NCBI RefSeq assembly: GCF_032598905.1
Contig: NZ_CP122458.1
Location: 7,527,001-7,591,000 of the forward strand
Source of the DNA: Streptomyces sp. 11x1
GTDB taxonomy: Bacteria > Actinomycetota > Actinomycetes > Streptomycetales > Streptomycetaceae
Reading direction: 5' to 3'
DNA length: 64,000 nucleotides
Shown: piece after piece, positions 34,057 through 41,606 of the stretch
Layout: every line of letters starts with the position of its first letter
Numbering within the stretch: position 1 is the stretch's first letter
Position numbers and translations under genes: made by a program
Notes under the pieces: generated by a model
What the model saw: the letters and a program-made list of their open reading frames with translations, nothing else
What the model was told of the DNA's origin: nothing
The model's database searches: none

Positions 34057-34839
34057 TCAGTGAACCTCGTCCACCAGCACATCCAACGTCCACGCCTTCC
34101 CGGCACCGGCCGGCGGCTCCACCTCCACCACGTACCCGAGATCCCGCAGCGCCTCCACCAGCTCCGCCGGGCCCTCGGGGGCGATCCCGGCGGACAGCAG
34201 GCTCCGTACGATGCGGCCCTTGGTCGCTTTGTTGAAGTGGCTGACCACCTTGCGCGTGGGCGCGTGCAGCACGCGCACGGTCGCGGTCCGCCCGGCCACG
34301 TCGCCCTTCGGCTTCCACGCGGCCGTGTACGCCGAGGACCGCAGGTCGAGGACGAGCCCGTCACCGGCGGCCTCGGGCAGCGCCGTCGCCATCGGCGTAC
34401 GCCAGTGCGCGCCGAGCGCTCCGAGGCCGGGCAGCTTCACGCCCATCGAGCAGCGGTAGGAGGGGATCCGGTCCGTCACCCGGACCGCGCCCCACAGCCC
34501 CGAGAAGACCAGCAGCGAACGCGCCGCCCGTTGCTTCGCGGCGGTCTCCAGAGTGGCCAGGCCGAGGGCGTCGTACAGCACGCCCGTGTAGACCTGCCCG
34601 GCCGGCCGCGTCCCCGCCGTCAGCAGCTCCGCGTTCTTGGCGACCTCCCCGCGCAGCCCCTCGCTCAGCCCGAGCACCTCACGTGCCTTGTCCTCGTCGC
34701 CGGAGCACAACTCCACCAGCTCACCGACGACCGCCTCCCGTGCCCCCGTGAGCGTGGGCAGCGAAAGCCCCTCCAGCTTCAGGGGAGCGCCACCCGAGGA
34801 GGGTGCCTTGCCTTCGGACGGGGGCAGCAGGACGAGCAC
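34057..34839 (-). CDS. yaaA: YaaA-family peroxide-stress protein
   Basis: A 260-aa DUF328/YaaA protein with the diagnostic N-terminus LVLLPPSEGK, central LLVFSGLWGAVRVTDRIPSYR and KPKGDVAGRTATVRVLH. In E. coli YaaA limits free iron under H2O2 stress; the Streptomyces role is inferred from family. Start codon is GTG. Confidence 0.88.
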   Translation of the reverse strand: MLVLLPPSEGKAPSSGGAPLKLEGLSLPTLTGAREAVVGELVELCSGDEDKAREVLGLSEGLRGEVAKNAELLTAGTRPAGQVYTGVLYDALGLATLETAAKQRAARSLLVFSGLWGAVRVTDRIPSYRCSMGVKLPGLGALGAHWRTPMATALPEAAGDGLVLDLRSSAYTAAWKPKGDVAGRTATVRVLHAPTRKVVSHFNKATKGRIVRSLLSAGIAPEGPAELVEALRDLGYVVEVEPPAGAGKAWTLDVLVDEVH

Positions 34840-34893
34840 GGGTACTCCTTGTTCTCGGGGCTCCGCGACAGCGTACGGGGTGGGGGGCGGGGC

Positions 34894-35514
34894 TCAAGAA
34901 AGCCAGGGGTCCGGCGCGAGCCGCGCATCCATGATCCGGCTTACGAGGTGATCGCAATCGTCGGCGTGGAAGCGCACCAGGCGCACTTCCCTGCGGCGGC
35001 CGAAGAACGTCAAGTAGGCCACGGGTTCGACCAGCTCGATGGTGACGGTCGTCTGCGACCCGACCTCCATGTTGAGCTCGCCGTCCTGTTTCTCGTGCGT
35101 CGTACGCAACTCGCGGCGGACGGAGGCGATGGTGCTCAGCGGGACGCGCAGATCCACGGTGGCGAAGCGGCGCAGCCGCAGGGTCGTGTTGGTGAGGACG
35201 TGCGGGCGGGTGACGGAGGCGGCGTGCAGCCCGGCGACGATGAGGATCGTATAGAGGTCGAGGACGAGGAAGGCGGAGTGCACGAGCGGAAAGTCCCGCA
35301 GCAGGACGGACATGGTCACGGTCTCGACGACACACACGAAGCCGAACCCGAACATCATGGCTCCCTGCCCCCGCGCGTACCCGAAGGCCCGCGCACCCTC
35401 CGCCCCGACCCCGTGCGGCCGCCGAGCCACCCAGCGCAACAGGCTGGCCAGAAGCAGAAGTTCATGACGCACGAGAGAGCGCGCGACCCTGTACATCCTC
35501 TCGATCGACCTCAT
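34894..35514 (-). CDS. Integral membrane protein with PH-like cytoplasmic domain
   Basis: A 206-aa protein with two hydrophobic helices (MMFGFGFVCVVETVTMSVLL and AFLVLDLYTILIVAGLH). A beta-rich C-terminal half resembles bacterial PH domains (LRLRRFATVDLRVPLSTIASVRR). Its ATG overlaps the MerR stop, so it is probably the effector or immunity target of that operon. Function unknown. Confidence 0.7.
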   Translation of the reverse strand: MRSIERMYRVARSLVRHELLLLASLLRWVARRPHGVGAEGARAFGYARGQGAMMFGFGFVCVVETVTMSVLLRDFPLVHSAFLVLDLYTILIVAGLHAASVTRPHVLTNTTLRLRRFATVDLRVPLSTIASVRRELRTTHEKQDGELNMEVGSQTTVTIELVEPVAYLTFFGRRREVRLVRFHADDCDHLVSRIMDARLAPDPWLS

Positions 35515-36305
35515 GGGCGGTCCTCCCTCAGTATCCGGAGCGTGCGGCGGATGGCCTCCGCCTGGGCCGGGGCGAAATCGGCGTAGAAGGCACGAAGGAA
35601 GCTGCCGGTGCCGGTCCCGTTGCCGGTGCCACCGCTGTCGTCGAGATCGATGCCGGTGTCCTGCGGGACCATCTCCTGCGGGATGAGGCCGGCGAGGACG
35701 TGGGCGGCCTCCGCGACCCGGGGGTCGTCGGGCTCGGCGTCGAGCAGCGCGTCGAGCAGCGCGTACGCCTCGTGCACCCGCTCCACCGCGCCCGGGGCCG
35801 ACATCATGCTCTCCAGCGAGGCGAGCAGCTCTGCGCGAGCCTCGGGCGTGGCGGACGTCTCCAGGAGGGCGAACACCTCCCGGTCCTTGGCGGCCATCGG
35901 GGAGTGCGGCGCGGACCCGAACTTGCCGAACAACGCTGCGAGTTCAGCGGAAACGGGCCCCTCGGCCGGCAGCCGCCCGGCACGCGCGTCCTCCACCAGC
36001 ACGCGCAACCGCCCCCGCCGCTTCCGGATCTCCTCCTCCTGACGGGCCAGATCCTCGTCCAACTCACCGAGCACCTCGACGAGTTCACGCCCGGCGTCGT
36101 CCGCGAGCACATCCCGTACCTCGGCCAGCCCGAGCCCCAGCTCCGTCAGCCGCCGGATCCGCGCGAGCACGACCGCGTGCCGCAAGGTGTAGTCCCGATA
36201 CCCGTTGGCCCGCCGCTCCGGCTCCGGCAACAGTCCGAGATGGTGGTAGTGCCGCACGGCACGCGGGGTGACCCCGACGGCCGCGGCGAGTTCTCCGATC
36301 CGCAT
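35511..36305 (-). CDS. MerR-family transcriptional regulator
   Basis: A 264-aa regulator. The winged helix at the N-terminus (MRIGELAAAVGVTPRAVRHY ... GYRDYTLRHAVVLARI) precedes a dimerization coiled coil (ELDEDLARQEEEIRKRRGRL). A long C-terminal sensory domain without Cys clusters suggests a small-molecule ligand. It overlaps the membrane-protein gene (ATGA). The promoter has the 19-bp spacer characteristic of MerR-activated promoters. Confidence 0.88.
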   Translation of the reverse strand: MRIGELAAAVGVTPRAVRHYHHLGLLPEPERRANGYRDYTLRHAVVLARIRRLTELGLGLAEVRDVLADDAGRELVEVLGELDEDLARQEEEIRKRRGRLRVLVEDARAGRLPAEGPVSAELAALFGKFGSAPHSPMAAKDREVFALLETSATPEARAELLASLESMMSAPGAVERVHEAYALLDALLDAEPDDPRVAEAAHVLAGLIPQEMVPQDTGIDLDDSGGTGNGTGTGSFLRAFYADFAPAQAEAIRRTLRILREDRP

Positions 36306-36311
36306 ACGACC

Positions 36312-36342
36312 AGTAGAAACGTTGACGCTGCGGCAGGGTCAA
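36312..36342 (-). promoter_or_regulatory. MerR-type promoter with 19-bp spacer, leaderless start
   Basis: Minus strand: TTGACC (36342-36337), 19-bp spacer, TCTACT (36317-36312). The predicted transcription start coincides with the ATG at 36305. A 21-bp imperfect palindrome with TTGAC/GTCAA ends (36322-36342) fills the spacer, as in MerR operators. Confidence 0.65.
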
Positions 36343-36471
36343 GCGTCGGGCCCGGCGACGGACAGTGACCGGGATCATGTGCCACGATCGAGGGAACGGT
36401 TCCCGATCTCAGGGCCAGGTGATCAGCCGATGTCCCAGTCTGGCGAGCGACCGAAGAAGGAGGGGCGTGAC

Positions 36472-37050
36472 ATGAGTGCCATGGCCCACGAGCCGCTCTC
36501 GCAGGAAGACGTCCTGCTGGAGGGCTTTCTCGCCCTGGACACCCCGGAGGGATTCCGGGCTGAGCTTGTCGAGGGGGAGATCGTTGTGACGCCGCCGCCA
36601 GACGGGGATCACGAGGACTACATCAATCTGATCATGAAGCAGGTGATCAGGCGCTCCCGGACCGACATGGATTTCAGCGGGAACAAGGGGCTGAAGCTCG
36701 GGAGGACGGAGGGCTGTCCGGAGGAGCATGTGATTCCTGATGGCACGTTCGCGCCCCAGGTACTGCGCCTTTACCGGGGTGCCGACCCCTGGATGCCCTG
36801 CCAGGGAGTCGCCATGGTGCTGGAGGTGACCTCCACCCGACCCAAAGCCGACCGCGAGGTCAAGCGCCGCTGCTACGCCCGTGGCGGCATCCCGTTCTAC
36901 CTGCTCATCGACCGCGACACGTCCGAGGCGACACTCCTCAGCGACCCCCGAGACGACGACTACCGCCAACGCTGCACCGTCCCCTTCGGCAAGCCGCTCA
37001 CCCTCCCCGAACCGTTCGCCTTCGACCTGGAGACCTCGGACTTCCTCTGA
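36472..37050 (+). CDS. Uma2-family (DUF820) putative endonuclease
   Basis: A 192-aa PD-(D/E)xK-fold protein. It shows AELVEGEIVVTPPPDGDHE, HVIPDGTFAPQV (acidic catalytic residue) and VLEVTSTRPKADREVK (ExK-like). Very common in Streptomyces with unproven function. ATG 36472 chosen for the AAGGAGGGG ribosome site. Confidence 0.88.
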   Translation: MSAMAHEPLSQEDVLLEGFLALDTPEGFRAELVEGEIVVTPPPDGDHEDYINLIMKQVIRRSRTDMDFSGNKGLKLGRTEGCPEEHVIPDGTFAPQVLRLYRGADPWMPCQGVAMVLEVTSTRPKADREVKRRCYARGGIPFYLLIDRDTSEATLLSDPRDDDYRQRCTVPFGKPLTLPEPFAFDLETSDFL

Positions 37051-37157
37051 CGTCCGCTGACTTCCTCTGACTCCTCTGACCCCTTCCTCCTGCCCCGCCG
37101 GGCGTAGCCTGAAGGACCGGGCGGGGCGGGGCGAGGCGGAGTGGAGCGGGGGCAGAG

Positions 37158-37982
37158 GTGAGCACACGTGGTGAGACCCGATGGACCCGTGCGACCCTCG
37201 GCCGTCCCGACCGCCCCCTGGACCTCCTGACCGCCCGCTTCGACCGCCACCGCTACGCCCCGCACACCCACGAGGAATTCAGCATCGGCATCTGTGTCCG
37301 GGGCGCCTCGTACATCGACTACCGGGGCGGCGCCCTGACGGTGGGGGAGGGCTCGATCGTCGTCCTGGCCCCCGGCGAGGTCCACACCGGCGAGTCGGCC
37401 TTCGGCACCTACGCCTACCGCGCCCTCTACCCGGCCCCCGCCCTGCTCACCGACGGCATCCTCGGCGGCACCCCGCACTTCCGCGACCCCCTCCTCCACG
37501 ACCCCGAGCTCGCCGCCGCCCTGAGCAATGCCCACGCCGAGCTGAGCACCTGCCCCGACCCGCTGGAGACCGAGTCCCGCCTGCCCTGGCTGCTCACGGC
37601 CCTGGCCCGCCGCCACTCGACGTCCCGCCTCACCTCCGACAGACTCCCCGGCGCCGACTCGATCTCCCTCGCCGTACGCGACCGCCTCGCCGATGAGCTG
37701 GTTGCTCCCCCCTCCCTCGCCGACCTCGCCACCGACCTGGGCCTCTCCCGCTACCAACTCCTCCGCGCCTTCCGTACGACGATGGGCATGCCGCCGTACG
37801 CGTGGCTGGCCCAGCACCGGGTGGCGCGGGCCCGGGCCCTGCTGGAGGCGGGCGCCCGCCCGGCGGAAGCGGCGGTCCAGGTGGGCTTCGCGGACCAGGC
37901 GCACATGACGCGCTGGTTCAGGAAGGTGCTGGGAGTGACCCCGGCGGCGTACCGCAACAGCGTTCAAGACCGACGCCGCTGA
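37158..37982 (+). CDS. AraC-family transcriptional regulator
   Basis: A 274-aa regulator with an N-terminal cupin sensor (HTHEEFSIGICVRGA, VVLAPGEVHTGE) and a C-terminal double HTH (LADLATDLGLSRYQLLRAFR, AAVQVGFADQAHMTRWFRKV). GTG 37158 start. It lies 19 bp upstream of the DMT permease gene, which it probably controls. Confidence 0.9.
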   Translation: MSTRGETRWTRATLGRPDRPLDLLTARFDRHRYAPHTHEEFSIGICVRGASYIDYRGGALTVGEGSIVVLAPGEVHTGESAFGTYAYRALYPAPALLTDGILGGTPHFRDPLLHDPELAAALSNAHAELSTCPDPLETESRLPWLLTALARRHSTSRLTSDRLPGADSISLAVRDRLADELVAPPSLADLATDLGLSRYQLLRAFRTTMGMPPYAWLAQHRVARARALLEAGARPAEAAVQVGFADQAHMTRWFRKVLGVTPAAYRNSVQDRRR

Positions 37983-38001
37983 CCTGCCCGAAACTTCCCC
38001 C

Positions 38002-38943
38002 ATGACTGCACGCGGCTGGTTCCTCTTCTCCCTGATGGGAGTCCTCTGGGGCATCCCCTACCTGATGATCAAAGTAGCTGTGGACGAGGTCTCCCCGTCC
38101 ATGGTCGTCTTCGTACGCTGTGCCCTGGGTGCGGCCCTCCTGCTCCCCTTCGCGATCCGCCAGGGGAACCTGACCCGCGTGGTCCGACAGCACTGGCGCC
38201 CGATGCTCGCGTTCGCCGTGATCGAGGTCATCGGCCCGTGGTGGACCCTGACCGACGCCGAACGCCACCTCTCCAGCTCCACGGCCGGCCTCCTGATCGC
38301 GGGCGTCCCGATCGTGAGCGTGCTCCTGGCCCGCTTCTTCGGCGACACGGAACACCTGGGAGCCCGCCGCATGACGGGCCTGGCCCTGGGTCTGGGAGGC
38401 GTGGGGATCCTCACCGTCCCCCACCTGACCGGCGGAAACGTCCTCTCCCTCACCGAGGTCCTGATCACGGTGATCGGCTACGCGACGGCCCCCTTGATCA
38501 TGGCCCGCCACCTGAAGCAGGTCCCCACACTCCAACTGATAGCCCCGGTCCTACTCCTGTCGGCGCTGGTCTACGCCCCCGCGGCGACCCTCACCCGCCC
38601 GTCGACTTTCCCCTCCTCCCCGGCCCTGATCTCCCTGGCGGCCCTGGGCGTGATTTGCACAGCCCTCGCCTTCGTCGCCTTCCTGGAACTGATCCGAGAG
38701 GTGGGCCCGACGAGGGCGACGGTCTTCACGTACGTCAACCCGGCGGTGGCGGTGGCGGCGGGAGCCGTGTTCCTGGACGAGCGGCTGACCCCGGCGATCC
38801 TGTCGTCCTTCGCCCTGATCCTGGCGGGCTCGTTCCTGGCGACGGCGTCGTCGGCGTCACCGGCATCGAGGGGTGGCGGCCGCCGGGTAGCATGGTCCAC
38901 ACGGCAGACGAGCCGGGCGGACGGCCGCGTGGAGTCCCCCTAG
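38002..38943 (+). CDS. EamA-family (DMT) permease
   Basis: A 313-aa ten-helix transporter with two EamA repeats (SLMGVLWGIPYLMIKVAV and GVICTALAFVAFLELI, followed by FTYVNPAVAVAAGAVFLDE). Likely an amino-acid or metabolite exporter regulated by the adjacent AraC protein. The last 14 codons overlap the 5' end of rnpB, so the C-terminal tail (STRQTSRADGRVESP) is dictated by RNA sequence. Confidence 0.88.
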   Translation: MTARGWFLFSLMGVLWGIPYLMIKVAVDEVSPSMVVFVRCALGAALLLPFAIRQGNLTRVVRQHWRPMLAFAVIEVIGPWWTLTDAERHLSSSTAGLLIAGVPIVSVLLARFFGDTEHLGARRMTGLALGLGGVGILTVPHLTGGNVLSLTEVLITVIGYATAPLIMARHLKQVPTLQLIAPVLLLSALVYAPAATLTRPSTFPSSPALISLAALGVICTALAFVAFLELIREVGPTRATVFTYVNPAVAVAAGAVFLDERLTPAILSSFALILAGSFLATASSASPASRGGGRRVAWSTRQTSRADGRVESP

Positions 38944-39320
38944 GGGGCTTCCCGAGGAACGTCCGGGCTCCACAGGGCAGGGTGGTGGCTAACGGCCACC
39001 CGGGGTGACCCGCGGGACAGTGCCACAGAAAACAAACCGCCGGGGACCTCGGTCCACGGTAAGGGTGAAACGGTGGTGTAAGAGACCACCAGTGCCCAGG
39101 GTGACCTGGGCAGCTAGGTAAACCCCACCCGGAGCAAGGTCAAGAGGGGCCGCCGTGAAAAGCGGCCCTGCGCGGACGTTCGAGGGCTGCCCGCCCGAGT
39201 CCGCGGGTAGACCGCACGAGGCTGGCGGCAACGCCGGCCCTAGATGGATGGCCGTCTCCCCGGCCGCCGCGAGGCAGCCGGGCGACAGAACCCGGCGTAC
39301 AGCCCGACTCGTCTGCCGCC
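38900..39320 (+). ncRNA. rnpB: RNase P RNA, class A
   Basis: Catalytic RNA for tRNA 5' maturation. P1 forms between CGGCAGACGAGCCGGG (38902-38917) and CCCGACTCGTCTGCCG (39303-39318). Conserved regions are visible: GAGGAACGTCCGGGCTCC (CR I), CCACAGAAAACAAACCGCC, GGTAAGGGTGAAACGGTGG, AGATGGATGGCCG (CR V) and ACAGAACCCGGCGTACAG. The first 40 nt overlap the permease coding end. Confidence 0.95.
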
Positions 39321-39338
39321 ACCTGCGGCTTTGCCTGC

Positions 39339-39380
39339 GAAAGGGCCTCTGATCTGCGACGGAGGCCCTTTCCGATCTTT
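39339..39380 (+). terminator. rnpB terminator
   Basis: Perfect 11-bp stem GAAAGGGCCTC / GAGGCCCTTTC (39339-39372) followed by CGATCTTT. Confidence 0.85.
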
Positions 39381-39406
39381 CAGGAGCTTGCCGTGTTAGG
39401 CGGCAA

Positions 39407-39459
39407 AAAGTCCCTCGGAAGTCCCTCGGACAGAGCTGAAAGTCCCTGAAAAGTCCCTG
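39407..39459. repeat. Four AAGTCCCT direct repeats directly after rnpB
   Basis: AAGTCCCTCGG, AAGTCCCTCGG, AAGTCCCTGAA, AAGTCCCTGG within 53 bp. They lie at the junction between core genes and the accessory region. They could be arm-type recombinase sites or a former att region. No integrase gene is in the window. Confidence 0.6.
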
Positions 39460-39560
39460 GAGCGGAGGGGCGGGCGACGCCTCTGAGCTGGGTGTTCGCG
39501 ACAGCTGTTGGAGCATGGCGCTGGAGCCGCGGGCATCGTGGCGGTCCTGGCCCGGCGGGG

Positions 39561-40199
39561 TTACGCGGCCTCGGCGTCGGCCGTCGTGTCGTTCCGCGCG
39601 GCCCATTCGGCGCGGGCTGCGGTGAGCCGAGGGTGCATGGCGCGAAGCTCGTCCAGCTGCCCGGCCACCGTTTCGATGAACTCGGCCAGCTGGTCCGGAC
39701 CCATCGGGCGGGTGTACATGTCGGCGGCTACTTCGACCAGTACGTGCGGGACTCGGTAGGCCGGGCTGACTGTCGAGTCCGGACTTACGGCGAGGTGTGC
39801 GCAGAGCACCTGCCAGGACTCGTACTCCTCGTAGGCCTCGGTGTATTCGGCAGAGGCCACAGCGCCGTACATCTGGTGGTGTACGTCGGCCGGGTGGGGC
39901 CTGCCCTTCATTTCAAAGGTGTGGTCCGTCGTGCACCAGGACGGGCAGGTGACGGTGTGCCGGGTGCCGTATCTGTCGTCGTACATCCAGGTGCGGTCAA
40001 GCGCTGCGGCCGTCTCGCCGGTCCGCCCGGATACCAGGCACGCGAGCTGCGTACGTGCGGCCCGGAGCTTCGCCAGGTGCGCGCTCGTGTCGCTGATCAG
40101 TTCGTCGACCTCTCCGAGGTCGAGCGTCGGCCAGTCGCCGCCGGCCACGAAGTCCAGGCCGGGCGTTTCGTCGTCTACCTGGGACAATTGGAACGCCAT
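39561..40199 (-). CDS. DUF6907-like protein
   Basis: A 212-aa protein with the family core VTCPSWCTTDH ... HPADVHHQ (Cys, Trp-Cys and His cluster) near residue 85. An alpha-helical C-terminus contains YTRPMGPDQLAEFIE. ATG 40199 preferred. Usually found on Streptomyces plasmids and integrative elements next to regulatory genes. Function unknown. Confidence 0.7.
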   Translation of the reverse strand: MAFQLSQVDDETPGLDFVAGGDWPTLDLGEVDELISDTSAHLAKLRAARTQLACLVSGRTGETAAALDRTWMYDDRYGTRHTVTCPSWCTTDHTFEMKGRPHPADVHHQMYGAVASAEYTEAYEEYESWQVLCAHLAVSPDSTVSPAYRVPHVLVEVAADMYTRPMGPDQLAEFIETVAGQLDELRAMHPRLTAARAEWAARNDTTADAEAA

Positions 40200-40249
40200 G
40201 ATGCCGTCCCTGCGCTGACAGGCGTAAGGGCGGTGAGCACCCATGGCGA

Positions 40250-40744
40250 TTAGCGGGCCGTGGTGGAGGTGTTCGCGCGGGTCCTCGTGGTCCCTGGGGT
40301 TTCCTCGCAGAACGAGACGCCGGCGGGGCAGGCGGTCATCTGCGGAGTGCCCGATGGCTCGTGGCTGGCGGAGACCTCCACCTTGTCCGCGAGGGTCTCG
40401 AGCTCGTCGGCGAACCTGCGAAGCTCCGTCGCCTTGACGCGGGCCTCGGCCGCAGTCGTGTCCGTGTCGGCCAGACCGATGATCGGCTTCGAACCAGACA
40501 GATCCAGAAGGTGCGCATTCAGCAGCTCCCGGCCGTCATTGCCCTTGACGGTGTGCAGGGTTCCGAAGTGGTCGTAGTGGTTGCCGGTTTCTGTGCACCA
40601 GTCTGGGTGGACAGTGCACGGCTGCCGGTCACTGGGCTCGAGGCTTGCCTCGGTCGGGGGCATCGAGGGGGCGTCGGCAAGTTGGAGGGCCCGGGCGGGG
40701 AAGTCCTCGTCGCTCTCAGTAGCTGTTGTTGCGATGATGCTCAC
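40250..40744 (-). CDS. DUF6907-like protein (paralogue)
   Basis: A 164-aa protein with the same Cys/Trp-Cys core (CTVHPDWCTETGNHYDHFG) and an amphipathic helix (ARVKATELRRFADELETLADK). The C-terminus has a further Cys pair (TACPAGVSFCEE). It is 50 bp upstream of the related gene and probably co-transcribed with it. Confidence 0.7.
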   Translation of the reverse strand: MSIIATTATESDEDFPARALQLADAPSMPPTEASLEPSDRQPCTVHPDWCTETGNHYDHFGTLHTVKGNDGRELLNAHLLDLSGSKPIIGLADTDTTAAEARVKATELRRFADELETLADKVEVSASHEPSGTPQMTACPAGVSFCEETPGTTRTRANTSTTAR

Positions 40745-41216
40745 GCTTCTCTCCTTGTTGCAGAAAGGCTGGGGCAGAGACGTTGGCCTGTGGGCGCGAC
40801 TGTCGAATGCACGGCTGTTCTGCTGCTTCGGTCCTCGTGGTCACCCAGCCTCGCCAAGGTCAGGCACCTGCCTCTCCGTTCGGGCGGCACTTGCCTCAGA
40901 ACTGGCTGCTCGGCGGTACACTGCGCGGCTTTTGCGGCGAAGCGAGCACGGTGGGGCGCTGTGTAGACAACGTGATGTCGGCGAAGTAGTGGCGACGCTT
41001 CGGTTGAAGGGGGGCGAGCAGGCGCCCGTTCTCGCCGTGTGAAGTGACTGGTTCCAGCCTCATGCCGCAGCACGATGTTGTGTCCGCAGTGGCGTACGCG
41101 AGAGCATGTTCGATGATCGATGAGACGTTCGTCTTGTCGGGACAGTCGGTGCGGCGGCAGGGGCTGACGCTCTGTATCGGGTGGCTCTTGGCGTGTACGG
41201 GGGTTGGGAGAGCGGT
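40745..41216. other. Intergenic region between divergent accessory operons
   Basis: About 470 bp with lower GC and no credible coding frame. It presumably carries the promoters for the DUF6907 pair (left) and the toxin operon (right). I see no clear palindrome. Confidence 0.5.
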
Positions 41217-41606
41217 GTGACGGGGTGGGACATAGACCCGGTCGGGGTGCGCGGTGTTCTGGAGACGTCGGGTACGCATGGGAAGAACCTGTCGGAGGCG
41301 GGTTCGGCGATGCAGGGCAACCTGGACGAGGCCGCCTCGGCGGCGGGGATGATCACCAGTCAGTACGGGCCCTACACCAGCACCGTTGGCGTGGTGGGCG
41401 CGGCGCTGGGGGAGTTTCTGCAGCAGTGGAGCCGTGACCTGCTCTATATCGCCGAGCGGGCGTCCAAGTCGCTGAGCGGGGCTGCGGAGGCCACCGGGCA
41501 CTACGTCGAGGGCGACCTGACTCTGGCGGCCAACGCACAGCGTGAAGCGGCCAAGGAACCGAAGGTCGAGCTGCCTGGGGTCGATTCGCCGGCCAAGGGT
41601 CAGTGA
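41217..41606 (+). CDS. DUF6507-family (WXG100-like) protein
   Basis: A 129-aa protein, helical hairpin type, beginning TGWDIDPVGVRGVLE from GTG 41217 (GGGAG six bases upstream). Size and predicted two long helices resemble ESX/WXG100 proteins. It precedes a polymorphic toxin and overlaps its start, consistent with a chaperone or co-secreted partner. Confidence 0.75.
   Translation: MTGWDIDPVGVRGVLETSGTHGKNLSEAGSAMQGNLDEAASAAGMITSQYGPYTSTVGVVGAALGEFLQQWSRDLLYIAERASKSLSGAAEATGHYVEGDLTLAANAQREAAKEPKVELPGVDSPAKGQ

Noticed and set aside
39407..39459. Plasmid-type iterons
   Set aside because: Only four short copies, and no replication initiator gene nearby; reported as repeats only.
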